A stretch of 20,346 nucleotides of DNA from a virus: the IMG/VR virus record IMGVR_UViG_3300035698_013502, positions 1-20,346 of that record. The stretch is one strand, 5' to 3'. Under the pieces are notes generated by a model. It saw only the letters and a list, made by a program, of their open reading frames with translations. It ran no database searches and had not been told where the DNA came from. The translations under genes were made by a program, and so were the position numbers. Positions 11,409 through 18,034 of the stretch are shown here, in pieces. The stretch's first letter is position 1. The number at the start of each line of letters is the position of its first letter.

Positions 11409-12755
11409 ATGGCATCAATAACTTTTAGTGATACTGGCACAGCATATAATACTGATGCTAACTGGGTTGGTGGGACTAAGCCTGGTTTGCTTGATACGGC
11501 TATATTTGATGCTAATAGTGGTGATTGTACGTTGTCTGGTACTGCTGCTACTCCTGCAGCTTTGACCATGACGGATTATACTGGTACGTTTACTATAGGG
11601 AAAGAAATTGATGTTGGGGGAGCAGCTATTTTTGGTGGAACAATAGTAGGAGAACCTCTAATTATTTTTGATATAAACGTTGAAGGTGATATAACAGCGG
11701 TTACTGGTACTAATTTTAGTAATTACTTTGGACAAATTATTTTTGATGGTGGCGATGCGAAAACATTAACAGCTAATGCTGATTTGCCAGAGCTTGAGAT
11801 AAACGCTGTTGGTGGTTTGACCGCAGCATCCACGGTTACTTGTAAATCATTTACTCTTACTGCGGGGGCTTACAATGATGGAGCAAGTGATCATAATATA
11901 GGTGGGACGATTTGGATAAACGACACGTTCACCAACGCTGCTACATGGACAATGACGAGTTCGGGAAATTTGATCAATAACGAAACAGCTTTTACTGATT
12001 TGGTTATTTCTGATAACGTCGATGCTGTTTTAATAGGTCAGACCAAATTTCTTGCTCTTACTACAGCGGCTACCGCTTCAATAACCACTTCGACAGACAA
12101 ACCATTATACACAAATGGGGACAACCACGTAGACGGTTGGTGGAGCGGGGTTGATCCTGAAACAGATATAGAAGTGCAACTGATTGTTTGGAAATCTGAT
12201 ACTGCTAAAAGCCCAGGTGCAGCTATCAACCTTAACGATAGCGAGCTTTTAATTTACACATCCCAAGCAGCCGATGTTTTAACGATGGACGCAGATATCA
12301 ATATTGGATCAGGAGCTTTGAACATACGGGGATTAACTAATGGAGATGGTCAAACTCTTGATATGGCTGGTTATAATCTTGTTTGTTCGGATGTAACTTT
12401 AGGAACTGTAACAGATACTACTGGATTTGGAAGATTAATATTAGAAGCAGGGTATCATAAAGTGGGTAATATTACAGGTGGACATGTTTCTAATAGTGAT
12501 TTAAATGGAATTGATTTTGGTACAGGAAGTTTAACAGTAACAGGAAAAATAGATGGTACTTTATTACATTCGGACTTTACTTCAGATACATCTTCAATTG
12601 TTTATGGTGGTATTATTAGTGATTTGAATTGTGCTTTAAGTGGACTTAATGTTATTGGAGCAACAGATGGTGGGGGAAATACAAATATAACATTTGATGA
12701 TTATGATGCTAATCCCGCAATAGGTACTTTAAGTACTACTGGGGCAGGAGCATAG
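11409..12755 (+). CDS. Large beta-solenoid-like virion protein (448 aa)
   Basis: This 448-residue protein is rich in Thr, Gly, Asp and Asn, with many short strands of the form GxxLxIxG, such as EPLIIFDINVEGDITAV, SGALNIRGLTNGDGQ and GSLTVTGKIDGT, typical of right-handed beta-helix adhesins. The N terminus (TFSDTGTAYNTDANWVGG) resembles the beginning of secreted passenger-type solenoid proteins, in which a 'NWxGG' entry motif is common. Residues 230-255 form a loop with DGWWSGVDPETDIEV. The location between head genes and the connector genes suggests a capsid-surface or tail-attached fibre. The following glycosyltransferase could act on it, which is speculation. The Shine-Dalgarno site is weak (GGTGAATAAAA). 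Confidence 0.6.
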   Translation: MASITFSDTGTAYNTDANWVGGTKPGLLDTAIFDANSGDCTLSGTAATPAALTMTDYTGTFTIGKEIDVGGAAIFGGTIVGEPLIIFDINVEGDITAVTGTNFSNYFGQIIFDGGDAKTLTANADLPELEINAVGGLTAASTVTCKSFTLTAGAYNDGASDHNIGGTIWINDTFTNAATWTMTSSGNLINNETAFTDLVISDNVDAVLIGQTKFLALTTAATASITTSTDKPLYTNGDNHVDGWWSGVDPETDIEVQLIVWKSDTAKSPGAAINLNDSELLIYTSQAADVLTMDADINIGSGALNIRGLTNGDGQTLDMAGYNLVCSDVTLGTVTDTTGFGRLILEAGYHKVGNITGGHVSNSDLNGIDFGTGSLTVTGKIDGTLLHSDFTSDTSSIVYGGIISDLNCALSGLNVIGATDGGGNTNITFDDYDANPAIGTLSTTGAGA

Positions 12756-12767
12756 AGATAAACTTTA

Positions 12768-13928
12768 ATGGTAAAAAAAAGCAAAATTAAAAGATTAGAA
12801 AAAAAGTTGAAGGTATCCCATGTAGTTCCAGCAACTCCGGGAGCTTGCGGAATGTACGAAACAGCCAGAGAACTTGTTTTAGCTGAACGAAGGTTAGGAA
12901 TTAATGCTCATATAGTTGATCCTAGACCTACGGAAGAACAAGCAAAAGGTAAAAGTCAAAAACAAATAAAAAAAATTAAATGTCCTAAATGTAAAAGTGA
13001 TTTTGATATGATTCTAAGTGAAAGACCTATGCCACATGGACCTAAAGGGTGGACTGAGGATAGGGGAGTTAGCATTGCCCCACATTCGTTTTTATACGAA
13101 TCGGATGTTATTGTATCTCATAGTGGATTAGGTGATAATTTTAATGATTGTAATGTTCCTAGAATTCATGTTGCTCATGGGAGACCTAATAGCAGTTATA
13201 GAATTGAACAATCAGGACAAACTCCCATTTATTCAATTTATAAAAAAATGAATGATGATCCAAAATGGAAGGTGATGGTTACGCTTTGGCCTTCATTTAA
13301 GAAATACTGGGAATTGATTTTTAAGGATGTAAGAGCATTTAATTCATTTGTTGATTTGGATCATTGGCAAAGAACTGATGAATTATATGATTTTGGTGGG
13401 AAAAAAGGTGATGTTAATGTTGTTATCACTGATATATGGAGGATGGACAAAGATCCATTCCATGTTGTAAATGCGTTTGCTTTGTTTGCTGAAAAAGTAC
13501 CAAATGCTAAACTTCATGTATACGGATTAAGCCCAAATAGTAGGGGCAGGGATGTATTGTTTTATAGTTTGAATGAAAAAGGTTTTATGGGGGAAATGAA
13601 ACCCCATGTAGATGATTTAAAACCTATATATAGTGCTGCTGATATGCTGATAACTCCGCATAACATGGCAACAAGAACAGTACGAGAATCGTTAGCTTGT
13701 GGAACTCAATTAATAGCAGGATCAGGAAATCCGTTTACTTCTTATACTGCTGATCCAGAAGATTTAGAAGCTTACTCAAATGTAATGGAACGGGCTTCAA
13801 TAGATTGGAAAAACGATAAAGAAGCTTGTATTATAAGAAACCGTAAAATTGCAGAAAAGGAATTTAATGCAATGGATACGGCTCAACAATTTGTTAATTT
13901 ATTTAATGAGATAAGAGGGGTAGCATGA
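12768..13928 (+). CDS. GT4-type (GT-B fold) glycosyltransferase
   Basis: This 386-residue protein transfers a sugar from an activated nucleotide donor. The N-terminal Rossmann half begins VSHVVPATPGACGMYETAR (17-35) with the glycine-rich acceptor-side loop. The C-terminal half has DIWRMDKDPFHVVNAFALF (222-240), AKLHVYGL (247-254), the PIYSAADMLITP segment (286-297) and TVRESLACG with E307, equivalent to the donor-binding E-x-ACG motif of GT4 enzymes. Residues 53-80 form a Lys-rich insertion with one CPKC (C72, C75), half a zinc ribbon. There is no membrane segment. The start at 12768 has a weak site; the stop overlaps the next gene as ATGA. Lying within the structural operon, it may glycosylate virion proteins; DNA or host-surface sugars are alternatives. 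Confidence 0.8.
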   Translation: MVKKSKIKRLEKKLKVSHVVPATPGACGMYETARELVLAERRLGINAHIVDPRPTEEQAKGKSQKQIKKIKCPKCKSDFDMILSERPMPHGPKGWTEDRGVSIAPHSFLYESDVIVSHSGLGDNFNDCNVPRIHVAHGRPNSSYRIEQSGQTPIYSIYKKMNDDPKWKVMVTLWPSFKKYWELIFKDVRAFNSFVDLDHWQRTDELYDFGGKKGDVNVVITDIWRMDKDPFHVVNAFALFAEKVPNAKLHVYGLSPNSRGRDVLFYSLNEKGFMGEMKPHVDDLKPIYSAADMLITPHNMATRTVRESLACGTQLIAGSGNPFTSYTADPEDLEAYSNVMERASIDWKNDKEACIIRNRKIAEKEFNAMDTAQQFVNLFNEIRGVA

Positions 13929-14194
13929 CTGAAAATGGTGAAGGGCGGGAACTAAAAATTCAAATTCCTTTAGAGGATTGGGTAAAACAGATTGTAGAGG
14001 AATCGGCGGATAGAGTTGCTCGTAAAGTATCCGAAGAATTCCAAAAATCTTGCCCAGCTTATTTAACAGTGGATCAGGTGAAAGAGGATCATGAAAAACT
14101 TGATAATTTAAGATTGCGATTTTGGTTATTAACAGGAATCCTTGCAGGTGGTGGAGGTTTTCTTGGGGGTTTGGCTAGTAGATTGGTAGGATAA
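13925..14194 (+). CDS. Small coiled-coil protein with C-terminal membrane segment (89 aa)
   Basis: ATG 13925 overlaps the preceding TGA. Residues 15-60 are charged helix with coiled-coil character (RVARKVSEEFQKSC, VKEDHEKLDNLRLR). Residues about 64-88 (FWLLTGILAGGGGFLGGLAS) form one hydrophobic Gly-rich segment. This layout is that of small phage proteins such as XhlA-like holin partners, but the sequence similarity is only in outline. The position within the head module, away from any lysin gene, makes a lysis role uncertain. Confidence 0.6.
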   Translation: MTENGEGRELKIQIPLEDWVKQIVEESADRVARKVSEEFQKSCPAYLTVDQVKEDHEKLDNLRLRFWLLTGILAGGGGFLGGLASRLVG

Positions 14195-14199
14195 AACAG

Positions 14200-15381
14200 A
14201 TGAGCACATATGATCTTATTGACATAAACGAAGTAAAAAGTTATTTGAGTATAACGGATGCTGATATCAGTGAAAATGCTATATCATTATATTGTTATGA
14301 TTCTGATGCAACAGCAGCTACAGCAGAAGTTATTTTTTCAGATGTTTATGCCCAATCATTATCATTAGTAATTACTGGTGGGAATCAAGCTGGCACTATC
14401 ACATACGATCTTGATAGTACTGGTAGCGATACATCATTAGGTTTAGCTAGGACAATTCAAGATACTACAGGATGGTCAGCTAGATTAGTGGGTTCAGGGG
14501 ATTATCCTTCAAGCGATTTGGAGTTAAGGGCAGCAACAGCATGTAATACATCAGCAAATGAAATTACATTGACTGTTGAAGATAATAGTCTTATTCAAAT
14601 GCTTATTAATCATGCTTCAATATTAATTGAAAAAGAATTAGGATTTAATGTATTATCCCGCTCTTATACAGAAACTCACAATGGGGATGGGGAACATAAT
14701 ATTTGGCTGGAAAACTTCCCAGTAACGGGTATTGCTGCTGCATATATTGACAGGGATGATGTAATGACTGTTAAATATTCAGCAGGAGATGCATCATACG
14801 CTACATGCGAAATTACTGATTCTGCTTTGAATTTACGATCAACAATATCTGGGACAGAAAGTACAGATACTATTACATTATCAGATTATGCAACCGTGAC
14901 TCTTTTAGCAGTGGCAATAAATGATATTACTGGTTGGTCTGCTACTGTTATTACTAATTATGGTACTTATTATTCTGCTGATATTATAAAGGTTCCTGCC
15001 CATGATGCAAATGATAGAAGCGTCACTTTGGAAGTTCCGGATCAACCTGAATATGATCTTGAATTAACCGATCCGGATAAAGGGCGTTTATATAATCCTT
15101 ATGGGTGGTCAAAAGGTAATGCCAATATAGTTATTAAATATACTGCTGGATATTCAACGGTGCCAAAGCCAATTGAATCAGCATGTTTAGAATTAGTTAA
15201 AATGATGTTCGATGCTAGTAAAAAAGATAGCACATTAAAATCTGAAAAAATAGGGGATTATTCATATACAGTGGCAGATAGATTAGATACTGTTTTTTCA
15301 GCATCAGGGGATGCTAAAACGTCTAATATGATAATGCTAAAATTACGACCTTACATAAGAGATTTTATATTTGGTGTATAA
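14200..15381 (+). CDS. gp6-like head-tail adaptor with two inserted domains
   Basis: The core matches head-tail connector proteins of the HK97 gp6/SPP1 gp15 type: IDINEVKSYLSITDADIS at the N terminus, DNSLIQMLINHASILIEKEL (128-147), LENFPVTGIAAAYI (170-183), then NIVIKYTAGYSTVPKPIESA (309-328) and a C-terminal helical part. Normal family members have about 100-200 residues; this one has 393. The surplus is two inserted beta domains, residues about 27-127 and 189-287. Both carry a TGWSA motif (90-94 and 244-248) and end in a similar strand (EITLTVE, SVTLEVP), so they look like copies of one domain. The adaptor ring binds the portal and the closure protein encoded next. AGGAT lies before ATG 14200. 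Confidence 0.82.
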   Translation: MSTYDLIDINEVKSYLSITDADISENAISLYCYDSDATAATAEVIFSDVYAQSLSLVITGGNQAGTITYDLDSTGSDTSLGLARTIQDTTGWSARLVGSGDYPSSDLELRAATACNTSANEITLTVEDNSLIQMLINHASILIEKELGFNVLSRSYTETHNGDGEHNIWLENFPVTGIAAAYIDRDDVMTVKYSAGDASYATCEITDSALNLRSTISGTESTDTITLSDYATVTLLAVAINDITGWSATVITNYGTYYSADIIKVPAHDANDRSVTLEVPDQPEYDLELTDPDKGRLYNPYGWSKGNANIVIKYTAGYSTVPKPIESACLELVKMMFDASKKDSTLKSEKIGDYSYTVADRLDTVFSASGDAKTSNMIMLKLRPYIRDFIFGV

Positions 15382-15716
15382 TGAGTTTTAGATCATTAAT
15401 GAACAACAAAGTTACGGTGAAAAAAAGTATTCAAACAAAGGATGCTTATGCAGGTGTGACTGAAACATGGTCCATTCGATACAGTAATATCCCATGTAGG
15501 ATTCAACCTATGAGCGGAAAGGAACAGGCTATGTATGGTAGTGAACGAGTTGTAGCTACTCATAAAATGTTCTGTGATGCTAAGTATAAAAATATTAGTG
15601 CTCATGACGAAATTTGGGAAAATAGTACAAGATATGATATTGAGCTTATCCGGGAAATCGACAAAATGAAACATCATCTTGAAATTGAATTACGACAAAT
15701 AGTAGGTGATGTTTAA
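15381..15716 (+). CDS. Head closure / head-tail joining protein (111 aa)
   Basis: The ATG at 15381 overlaps the adaptor stop (TAATG). The sequence is characteristic of the phage head-tail joining family (SPP1 gp16-like): MSFRSLMNNKVTVKK, a TETWSIRYSNIPCRIQPMSG stretch, the loop MYGSERVVATHKMFC, and ENSTRYDIELIREIDKMKHH at the end. The length, 111 residues, is normal for the family. It closes the connector pore after packaging and gives the tail its binding surface. Position between adaptor and gp10-like gene is canonical. The stop overlaps the next ATG. Confidence 0.82.
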   Translation: MSFRSLMNNKVTVKKSIQTKDAYAGVTETWSIRYSNIPCRIQPMSGKEQAMYGSERVVATHKMFCDAKYKNISAHDEIWENSTRYDIELIREIDKMKHHLEIELRQIVGDV

Positions 15717-16129
15717 TGTTATTATGGCATGGAAAGAAAATAACTTTTAAAATCAAAAAAGCTTCTAGAGAACGTATTAAAGAAGGATGTCAACTTGTTG
15801 AAGCTGAAACTAAAGCTTTATTGAATCTTAAAGGTGGTCGAACTGAATCAGGAGGCATATCAGATGGAAAGGAACCAGGATTGATTAATTCATATAGATC
15901 AAAACCCGGTGAACCCCCTCGTCATCAAACAGGTGATTTAATGGGATCGGTAACATATGAACTTGCTCCTGTTTTACCCATTGGTAGGGTAGGAACTAAT
16001 CTTGAATATGCAAGGGCTTTAGAATTAGGATATGAACCAAGAAATTTAAAACCAAGACCGTATTTAAGACCTGCTCTTTATAATAGTGCTGGGGCGTTAA
16101 GAGCTATTTTTGGTAGGCGAGTAATATGA
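15716..16129 (+). CDS. gp10-like head-tail/tail completion protein (137 aa)
   Basis: This protein belongs to the HK97 gp10-like family found at the neck of siphophages. Diagnostic are the central PPRHQTGDLMGSVTYE segment, GTNLEYARALELGYE (the usual 'YAxxLExG'), and the end KPRPYLRPALYNS. N-terminal residues 1-35 are helical (RERIKEGCQLVEAETKALL). At 137 residues the protein is of ordinary size. The start overlaps the upstream TAA and the stop overlaps the next ATG, so the connector genes form one coupled series. Confidence 0.85.
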   Translation: MLLWHGKKITFKIKKASRERIKEGCQLVEAETKALLNLKGGRTESGGISDGKEPGLINSYRSKPGEPPRHQTGDLMGSVTYELAPVLPIGRVGTNLEYARALELGYEPRNLKPRPYLRPALYNSAGALRAIFGRRVI

Positions 16130-16530
16130 AAGAAGTTATAAAAGCTATTTTTGATAAGGTAAAATTACAAGTAAATTCAGACTTGTATCAGGGTGTTTCC
16201 AGTGATTTTTATTATGGGCAAGTTCCTGATCCTAAAAATACTACTATGCCTTATATAGTTTTTTATAAGATTCCTGCTGAATTAATTAGGTGTTTTGGAA
16301 AAGCACAGGATATGGAACAAATAGTAATACAGTTTTCAATATATGATGATAGAAAAAGCATTGAAAATATTGAGGATTTGTTTAGTGATTTAGATTTGAT
16401 TTTTGATAGAGCAAATTTGATTTATGATAGTAAAAATGATGTTGGATGTTACAGAATGAATGTAACAGGTCCAACAAGGTTAGAAGACTGCTGGCAAATG
16501 ACAGCAGATTATATGGTTAGATATACTTAA
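16126..16530 (+). CDS. Tail terminator / tail completion protein (134 aa)
   Basis: It overlaps the preceding gene by ATGA. It begins with a helix (MKEVIKAIFDKVKLQVNSDL) and contains VPDPKNTTMPYIVFYKIPAE, the typical 'P..PYIVF' element of tail-completion proteins (DUF3168/gp17 type). It continues with IVIQFSIYDDRKSIENIEDL, a strand followed by the helix, and ends in a tryptophan-containing strand WQMTADYMVRYT. Such proteins cap the tail tube when it reaches full length. Order (gp10-like, terminator, tube protein) matches the usual layout. Length is normal. Confidence 0.75.
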   Translation: MKEVIKAIFDKVKLQVNSDLYQGVSSDFYYGQVPDPKNTTMPYIVFYKIPAELIRCFGKAQDMEQIVIQFSIYDDRKSIENIEDLFSDLDLIFDRANLIYDSKNDVGCYRMNVTGPTRLEDCWQMTADYMVRYT

Positions 16531-16554
16531 GAAAACCCGAAGGAGGGAAGTAAA

Positions 16555-16929
16555 TTGGCACAAATTAATGGTTACGATGGATTAGTACATTGGTCTGATA
16601 CTGCTATTTCAGATCATAACATTCATGCATGGACTGTGGATGTTACAGCGGATGTTGCAGATGTTACAGATTTTGCATCCACTGGATGGAGAAGTATCAA
16701 AGCAGGTTTGAAGAATTGGACAGGTTCTATGGAACTTTATACAGATTCTGATAACATGGTAGTCCCGTCTGATGTTGGATCAACTCAGTTACTAAAACTG
16801 TATCTGGATGGAACGAATTATCTACAAGGTCATGCAATTTGCAGCGGGTACCACCCTGCTGTTAGCGTTGATAGTGTAGAAACTCAGACATTAGATTTTC
16901 AAGGAACAAGCGATTTAATTTACTTATAA
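16555..16929 (+). CDS. Tail tube protein, copy 1 (TTG start)
   Basis: This 124-residue protein starts with TTG 16555 behind a strong GGAGGG (16542-16547); no ATG is suitably placed. It contains INGYDGLVHWSD, AWTVDVTADVADVTDF, AGLKNWTGSMELYTD and HPAVSVDSVETQTLDFQG, patterns of small tail-tube subunits built from a beta sandwich with a loop. It is paralogous to the protein encoded next (shared INGYDG, ADVTDF, GLKxWxGS, ELYTD, HPAVSVD, DFQG). Its leader AAAACCC-AAGGAGGG is also like that of copy 2, so the duplication included the ribosome site. The TTG start may set its amount below copy 2. Confidence 0.75.
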   Translation: MAQINGYDGLVHWSDTAISDHNIHAWTVDVTADVADVTDFASTGWRSIKAGLKNWTGSMELYTDSDNMVVPSDVGSTQLLKLYLDGTNYLQGHAICSGYHPAVSVDSVETQTLDFQGTSDLIYL

Positions 16930-16956
16930 TTAAAACCCAAAGGAGGGTAGATATAT

Positions 16957-17343
16957 ATGGCGTCAAAACAAATTAATGGATATGACGGTCACGTTGACTG
17001 GGCAACTCTAATTGATTCTGATGTTGCGTATAATACGCATTCATGGACTTTAGATTTGGTTGCAGATCAAGCAGATGTTACTGATTTTTCTGCTGACGGT
17101 TTTCGTGAGTTTAAAAGTGGTCTTAAAGGATGGTCTGGTTCAGTAGAATTATATACTGATGATACTCAAAAACTGCAAGTTTCAATAGTAAGTTCTAGTG
17201 CAACTATACGTTTGCATTTTGATAATAAAACAACATTCACTGGAACTGCGGTTTGTACAGGTTGGCATCCTGCTGTTAGTGTTGATGGAATTACAACTCA
17301 GACTGTAGATTTTCAGGGCGATGGAGCCTTGACCGTGGCGTAA
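16957..17343 (+). CDS. Tail tube protein, copy 2
   Basis: This 128-residue paralogue of copy 1 starts with ATG 16957 after AAAGGAGGG. The sequence includes INGYDGHVDWATL, SWTLDLVADQADVTDF, SGLKGWSGSVELYTDD and WHPAVSVDGITTQTVDFQG. Copy 2 has the stronger start and probably provides the main tube subunit, with copy 1 as a minor subunit or special ring; this division is inferred. Two tube-like genes in tandem are seen in some siphophages. The stop overlaps a possible ATG of the next gene (17343), but that gene probably starts at 17406. Confidence 0.78.
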   Translation: MASKQINGYDGHVDWATLIDSDVAYNTHSWTLDLVADQADVTDFSADGFREFKSGLKGWSGSVELYTDDTQKLQVSIVSSSATIRLHFDNKTTFTGTAVCTGWHPAVSVDGITTQTVDFQGDGALTVA

Positions 17344-17405
17344 TGATTTTTAATAACCCACTCGTATATGCTTGGCATATAGAGTTTATGGGTATGGAGA
17401 ATAAA

Positions 17406-17834
17406 ATGAGTAATGATTCATTGGACAAAGCTGCTGGTAAGGGAGTAACTGTTAATATTAAGGGAACTAATTATAAAGTATCCCCTATCACTCTTGGTGA
17501 TTTAGCAGACTTTGAAGCGTATGTAAGAAGCAATAGAATTAAATTGTTTTTAGGGGAAGCTGATGTTTTATCTGCGGAGGATCGTAGATCAGTTTTGAAA
17601 GATTTATGTTCCCAAGCAATTGATGAGGATACTGTTGCTTCTGAAATGAGTACCTTGAACGGGGTACGTTATTTGTTGTGCAAAGCATTGGAGAAAAAGC
17701 ATCCTGATATTACATTGGAAACCATTAGCACTTTAGTTGATATGGATAATTTGGAAACTATTTCTACAATCGTACAAACAATCGGGGGTGCAGAAGTATC
17801 TGAAAACCCTCCTGTGACAACGGAGAATATTTAA
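17406..17834 (+). CDS. Tail assembly chaperone, short form (142 aa)
   Basis: I chose ATG 17406 since GGAG lies six bases ahead; an in-frame ATG at 17343 (163 residues) is possible but has no site apart from overlap with the tube-gene stop. The protein begins MSNDSLDKAAGKGVTVNIKG and contains YKVSPITLGDLADFEAYVR, typical of gpG-like chaperones, followed by helices (RRSVLKDLCSQAIDED, VRYLLCKALEKKHPDI). Residues near the C terminus are NLETISTIVQTIGG and then a polar end. It keeps the tape-measure protein soluble and helps to recruit tube subunits. An AAACCCT slippery site eight codons before its stop gives a longer form. Confidence 0.78.
   Translation: MSNDSLDKAAGKGVTVNIKGTNYKVSPITLGDLADFEAYVRSNRIKLFLGEADVLSAEDRRSVLKDLCSQAIDEDTVASEMSTLNGVRYLLCKALEKKHPDITLETISTLVDMDNLETISTIVQTIGGAEVSENPPVTTENI
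17804..17810 (+). promoter_or_regulatory. Programmed -1 ribosomal frameshift site A AAC CCT
   Basis: AAACCCT fits the X XXY YYZ rule exactly in the chaperone frame (…GAA AAC CCT), so both tRNAs re-pair as AAA and CCC after slipping. Fourteen bases upstream is GGGGGTG (17784-17790), close to an internal Shine-Dalgarno stimulator. Downstream, AATATTTAA 17826-17834 pairs perfectly with TTAAATATT 17862-17870 and includes the short form's stop. The strength of these stimulators is inference. Confidence 0.8.
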
Positions 17835-18034
17835 GATGGGATTTTGTTTTTTCTCTGTTGATTAAATATTATGGATATGTTGAGAAAGATATTTTGAAAC
17901 TCACCATGAAACAATTTAATGATCGTATGACAGATATAGATACAATTTCAAAAATGGAACAGGGTGAAGGTAAAGGTAGAGTCAAAAGAAATAAACGTAT
18001 TATTAATGAGCGAAGGATGCGAAAAATTAAGTGA
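17804..18034 (+). CDS. Tail assembly chaperone, -1 frameshift extension (76 codons)
   Basis: The -1 frame opens right after a TGA at 17801-17803 and runs to TGA 18032-18034. It has no usable start of its own, but reads very much like the second chaperone domain: GEYLRWDFVFSLLIKYYGY, then EKDILKLTMKQFNDRM and a strongly basic tail (KGRVKRNKRIINERRMRKIK). The fusion would join residue ...SENP to SCDNGEYL..., in the manner of the lambda gpG-gpGT pair. The basic tail overlaps the tape-measure start (GTGA). The extension probably contacts the tube protein while the shared part holds the tape measure. Confidence 0.8.
   Translation, partial: KPSCDNGEYLRWDFVFSLLIKYYGYVEKDILKLTMKQFNDRMTDIDTISKMEQGEGKGRVKRNKRIINERRMRKIK

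Noticed and set aside
17836-17866. ATG at 17836 as an independent start for the second chaperone ORF
   Set aside because: It is in a different frame and ends after nine codons at TAA; the -1 frame has no early start codon, so frameshifting explains it better.
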